This document shows positions 49,632 through 49,842 of a stretch of DNA of 49,842 nucleotides, piece by piece. The DNA comes from Pseudomonas mangiferae. Lineage in GTDB: Bacteria; Pseudomonadota; Gammaproteobacteria; Pseudomonadales; Pseudomonadaceae. The stretch's first letter is position 1, and each line of letters starts with the position of its first letter. The notes beneath the pieces were generated by a model. It was not told the DNA's origin and did no database searches. It saw only the letters and a program-made list of their open reading frames with translations. The translations under genes and the position numbers were made by a program. The stretch lies in contig NZ_VJOY01000021.1 of the NCBI RefSeq assembly GCF_007109405.1, positions 1 through 49,842 on the forward strand, given 5' to 3'.

Positions 49632-49842
49632 GTGAACCGCGTCCTCAACGTCACCACAGCCCTGGGCCCGACCGTGCTGCGCTTCGCGGCGCTGAGCGGG
49701 CGGGAAGCGCTTTCCCGGCTGTTCGACTTCATGGTGACCCTGAAGAGCGAGCAGAAGGACCTGGACCCGGAGTCGATGCTGGGCACGCCGGTGACGGTGG
49801 AGATCGAGCTGCAGGGGGGTGGCACGCGCCACCTCAACGGCC
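49632..49842 (+). CDS. VgrG spike protein of a type VI secretion system, 5' part
   Basis: The first 70 residues, starting MNRVLNVTTALGPTVLRFAA then LSGREALSRLFDFMVTLKSE, match the N-terminal gp27-like part of VgrG, the trimeric tip of the type VI tail tube that carries effectors. The GTG at 49632 has GGGAG (49620-49624) seven bases upstream; an in-frame ATG at 49614 lies before that site and is less likely. The gene continues past the window, so neither its length nor any C-terminal effector extension can be judged. The 178-base gap before 49614 has a T7 run (49448-49454) and a small CGGTTT/AAACCG hairpin (49455-49469), in the wrong order for a terminator, and no promoter I recognise. Confidence 0.82.
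   Translation, partial: MNRVLNVTTALGPTVLRFAALSGREALSRLFDFMVTLKSEQKDLDPESMLGTPVTVEIELQGGGTRHLNG

Overview
The window is a core-chromosome segment from a high-GC gammaproteobacterium of the Pseudomonas (sensu lato) lineage. The order birA-coaX-SPOR protein-tRNA(Tyr,Gly,Thr)-tufB-tRNA(Trp)-secE-nusG-rplKAJL-rpoBC-rpsLG-fusA-tufA-S10/spc/alpha operons-katA-uvrA-MFS-ssb is the P. aeruginosa-type arrangement, and many of the ribosomal proteins match what I remember of P. aeruginosa almost residue for residue. No similarity search was run, so the species is not named.

Layout: (1) 1-369 holds a decayed 3' fragment of a topoisomerase IB gene on the minus strand that lacks the active-site tyrosine segment. 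(2) 463-2843 holds birA, coaX and a SPOR-domain membrane protein. (3) 2945-5643 holds three tRNAs, tufB, tRNA-Trp, secE and nusG. (4) 5761-16585 holds rplKAJL and rpoBC, with an L10-type leader before rplJ and a striking array of hairpins before rpoB. (5) 16622-34955 holds the str, S10, spc and alpha operons. (6) 35073-41589 holds katA, uvrA (minus strand), a YajR-like MFS transporter and ssb; bfrA, which sits between katA and uvrA in P. aeruginosa, is absent. (7) 41813-47451 is an iron-uptake unit: an ECF sigma factor, a FecR-type anti-sigma, a TonB receptor with a signalling domain, and a periplasmic Fes-like trilactone esterase, behind a promoter with a probable Fur box. (8) 47629-49435 holds two overlapping sugar-nucleotide short-chain dehydrogenase-like genes, the first of which has lost the usual Tyr/Lys catalytic pair. 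(9) A VgrG gene (type VI secretion) begins at about 49632 and runs off the window.

Most of the window makes the translation and transcription machinery. Several promoters there have G/C-rich discriminators, as expected for growth-rate and stringent control. The most interesting non-coding structure is in the gaps. Intrinsic terminators are physically merged with the next promoter (rpsN-rpsH and rpmJ-rpsM). A 21-bp perfect hairpin uses the U-tract of the rplL-rpoB attenuator as part of its own stem. A 13-bp hairpin with a short U-run separates the tRNAs from tufB. I found no CRISPR array, insertion sequence or prophage.
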